From: Cinclus cinclus
Taxonomy: Eukaryota; Chordata; Aves; Passeriformes; Cinclidae
Length of the DNA stretch: 64,000 bases
Direction of reading: 5' to 3'
Assembly: GCF_963662255.1 (NCBI RefSeq)
Contig: NC_085046.1
Span: 137,903,762-137,967,761, forward strand
Positions 63,307 through 64,000 of this stretch are shown here, one piece after another. Every line of letters starts with the position of its first letter. The stretch's first letter is position 1. Both the position numbers and the translations under genes were made by a program. The notes beneath the pieces are model-generated. The model searched no databases, was not told where the DNA came from, and was given only the letters and a program-made list of their open reading frames with translations.

Positions 63307-64000
63307 CCTGGGAATCAATGTGATGCAAGTTCTCTGTAGTAGAGTCTTAATCAACAAAGTAAACATAATTTTTAAAAATTTTGGTAGTATTTATGCAAGT
63401 GAAGGTACTATAGTTATTAATATTTAATGTTACATTGAGACACTGAGATGTCCTTCTGGCCTGTACTGTTGTAGATCTTTAATAGAGCAGGTAAAAAACA
63501 TGGCTGGCACAACATTCAGGAGAATGGTCTTCAATACAAAATTTTCAAGATGGAAACAGATCTTCACTAGTTTCCTTGAGCAGAAGAGCCTATACAACTT
63601 AAACAAGTAATGTTGATGTTTTTACAAGCACCACTTAGAATATGTTCTTACTCTTCCACAGTGTTTATATTATTTTCTTTACTTGAAGAAGGGATTTCTA
63701 ACAAATGGATTTAGTGTAGCATAATGACTCACAGTGATGTTTTAGTTTTAAAATTTGAAGGATACATGCACGTAAAATGAGGAGAGGGACGAGAACACTC
63801 TGCAAAGGAAGGTTCTGATACATCTCTGATTGTAAGTTGTGAACTGGTCTAGACAATACTGATTTATAATGAAATGCAAGTGAAACAAAAATGACTTCAA
63901 ATAAAACATTTACTTCAGTCAAAGTTGAAATTACTGTGTTCTGTTGAGCCCAAATCTGTATGAAACATGGCAGGTTCTTTATGGCAGCTTTTCTTCCTTG

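Larger units (their letters stand above)
55569..64000 (+). other. MED30: MED30 intron 3, incomplete (more than 8.4 kb)
   Basis: From the donor after codon 148 to the window edge I found no sequence that could encode the last MED30 exon (expected to begin near KLKQKNQQLKQ). The intron is AT-rich and carries two CR1 copies and a solo LTR. The part 55570-59280 shows no named repeat. Confidence 0.85.

Noticed and set aside
55569..64000. Last MED30 exon inside the window
   Set aside because: I looked for codons matching KLKQKNQQLKQIMDQ and IWDINAMLAM and found none on the + strand.

Overview
The window looks like nuclear DNA from a bird. Evidence: one vertebrate gene with GT-AG introns, many decayed fragments of CR1 (the dominant avian LINE), and three solitary retroviral LTRs of kinds I associate with avian endogenous retroviruses. 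The LTR types suggest a songbird or another neoavian, but I cannot name a species. Outside one CpG island the sequence is AT-rich and gene-poor.

Layout. Positions 1 to about 49.9 kb contain no protein-coding gene I can support. They hold CR1 fragments (3.5, 5.5, 8.6-9.1 and 26.4-28.0 kb), two solo LTRs (21.1 and 33.2 kb), a probable endogenous-retrovirus-derived repeat (21.9-22.4 kb), simple repeats, a few CTCF-like motifs and one small isolated CpG-rich patch at 30.0-30.2 kb. A CR1 3' end (49.87-50.27 kb) ends about 100 bp before a large CpG island (50.38-51.45 kb), which carries two GC-rich tandem arrays (12-bp and 73-bp periods).

The only clear gene is MED30 on the + strand, encoding subunit 30 of the Mediator co-activator. 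Three coding exons are inside the window (51292-51465, 52317-52475, 55458-55568), all joined in phase 0. The last coding exon, for the C-terminal helix of about 31 residues, was not found and should lie beyond the right edge, so intron 3 is longer than 8.4 kb. That intron holds a long antisense CR1 with decayed reverse-transcriptase coding, a solo LTR with a perfect 5-bp target duplication, and a sense CR1 3' end. Intron 2 holds a minus-strand stretch that reads like decayed coding sequence of unknown origin.

The gene-free left part fits the intergenic space upstream of MED30. In other vertebrates MED30 lies between SLC30A8 and EXT1, but neither gene is seen here. I found no tRNA, rRNA, CRISPR array or intact mobile element. 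Open frames elsewhere, including those of up to 275 codons in the GC-rich tandem arrays, look like by-products of base composition or repeat period.
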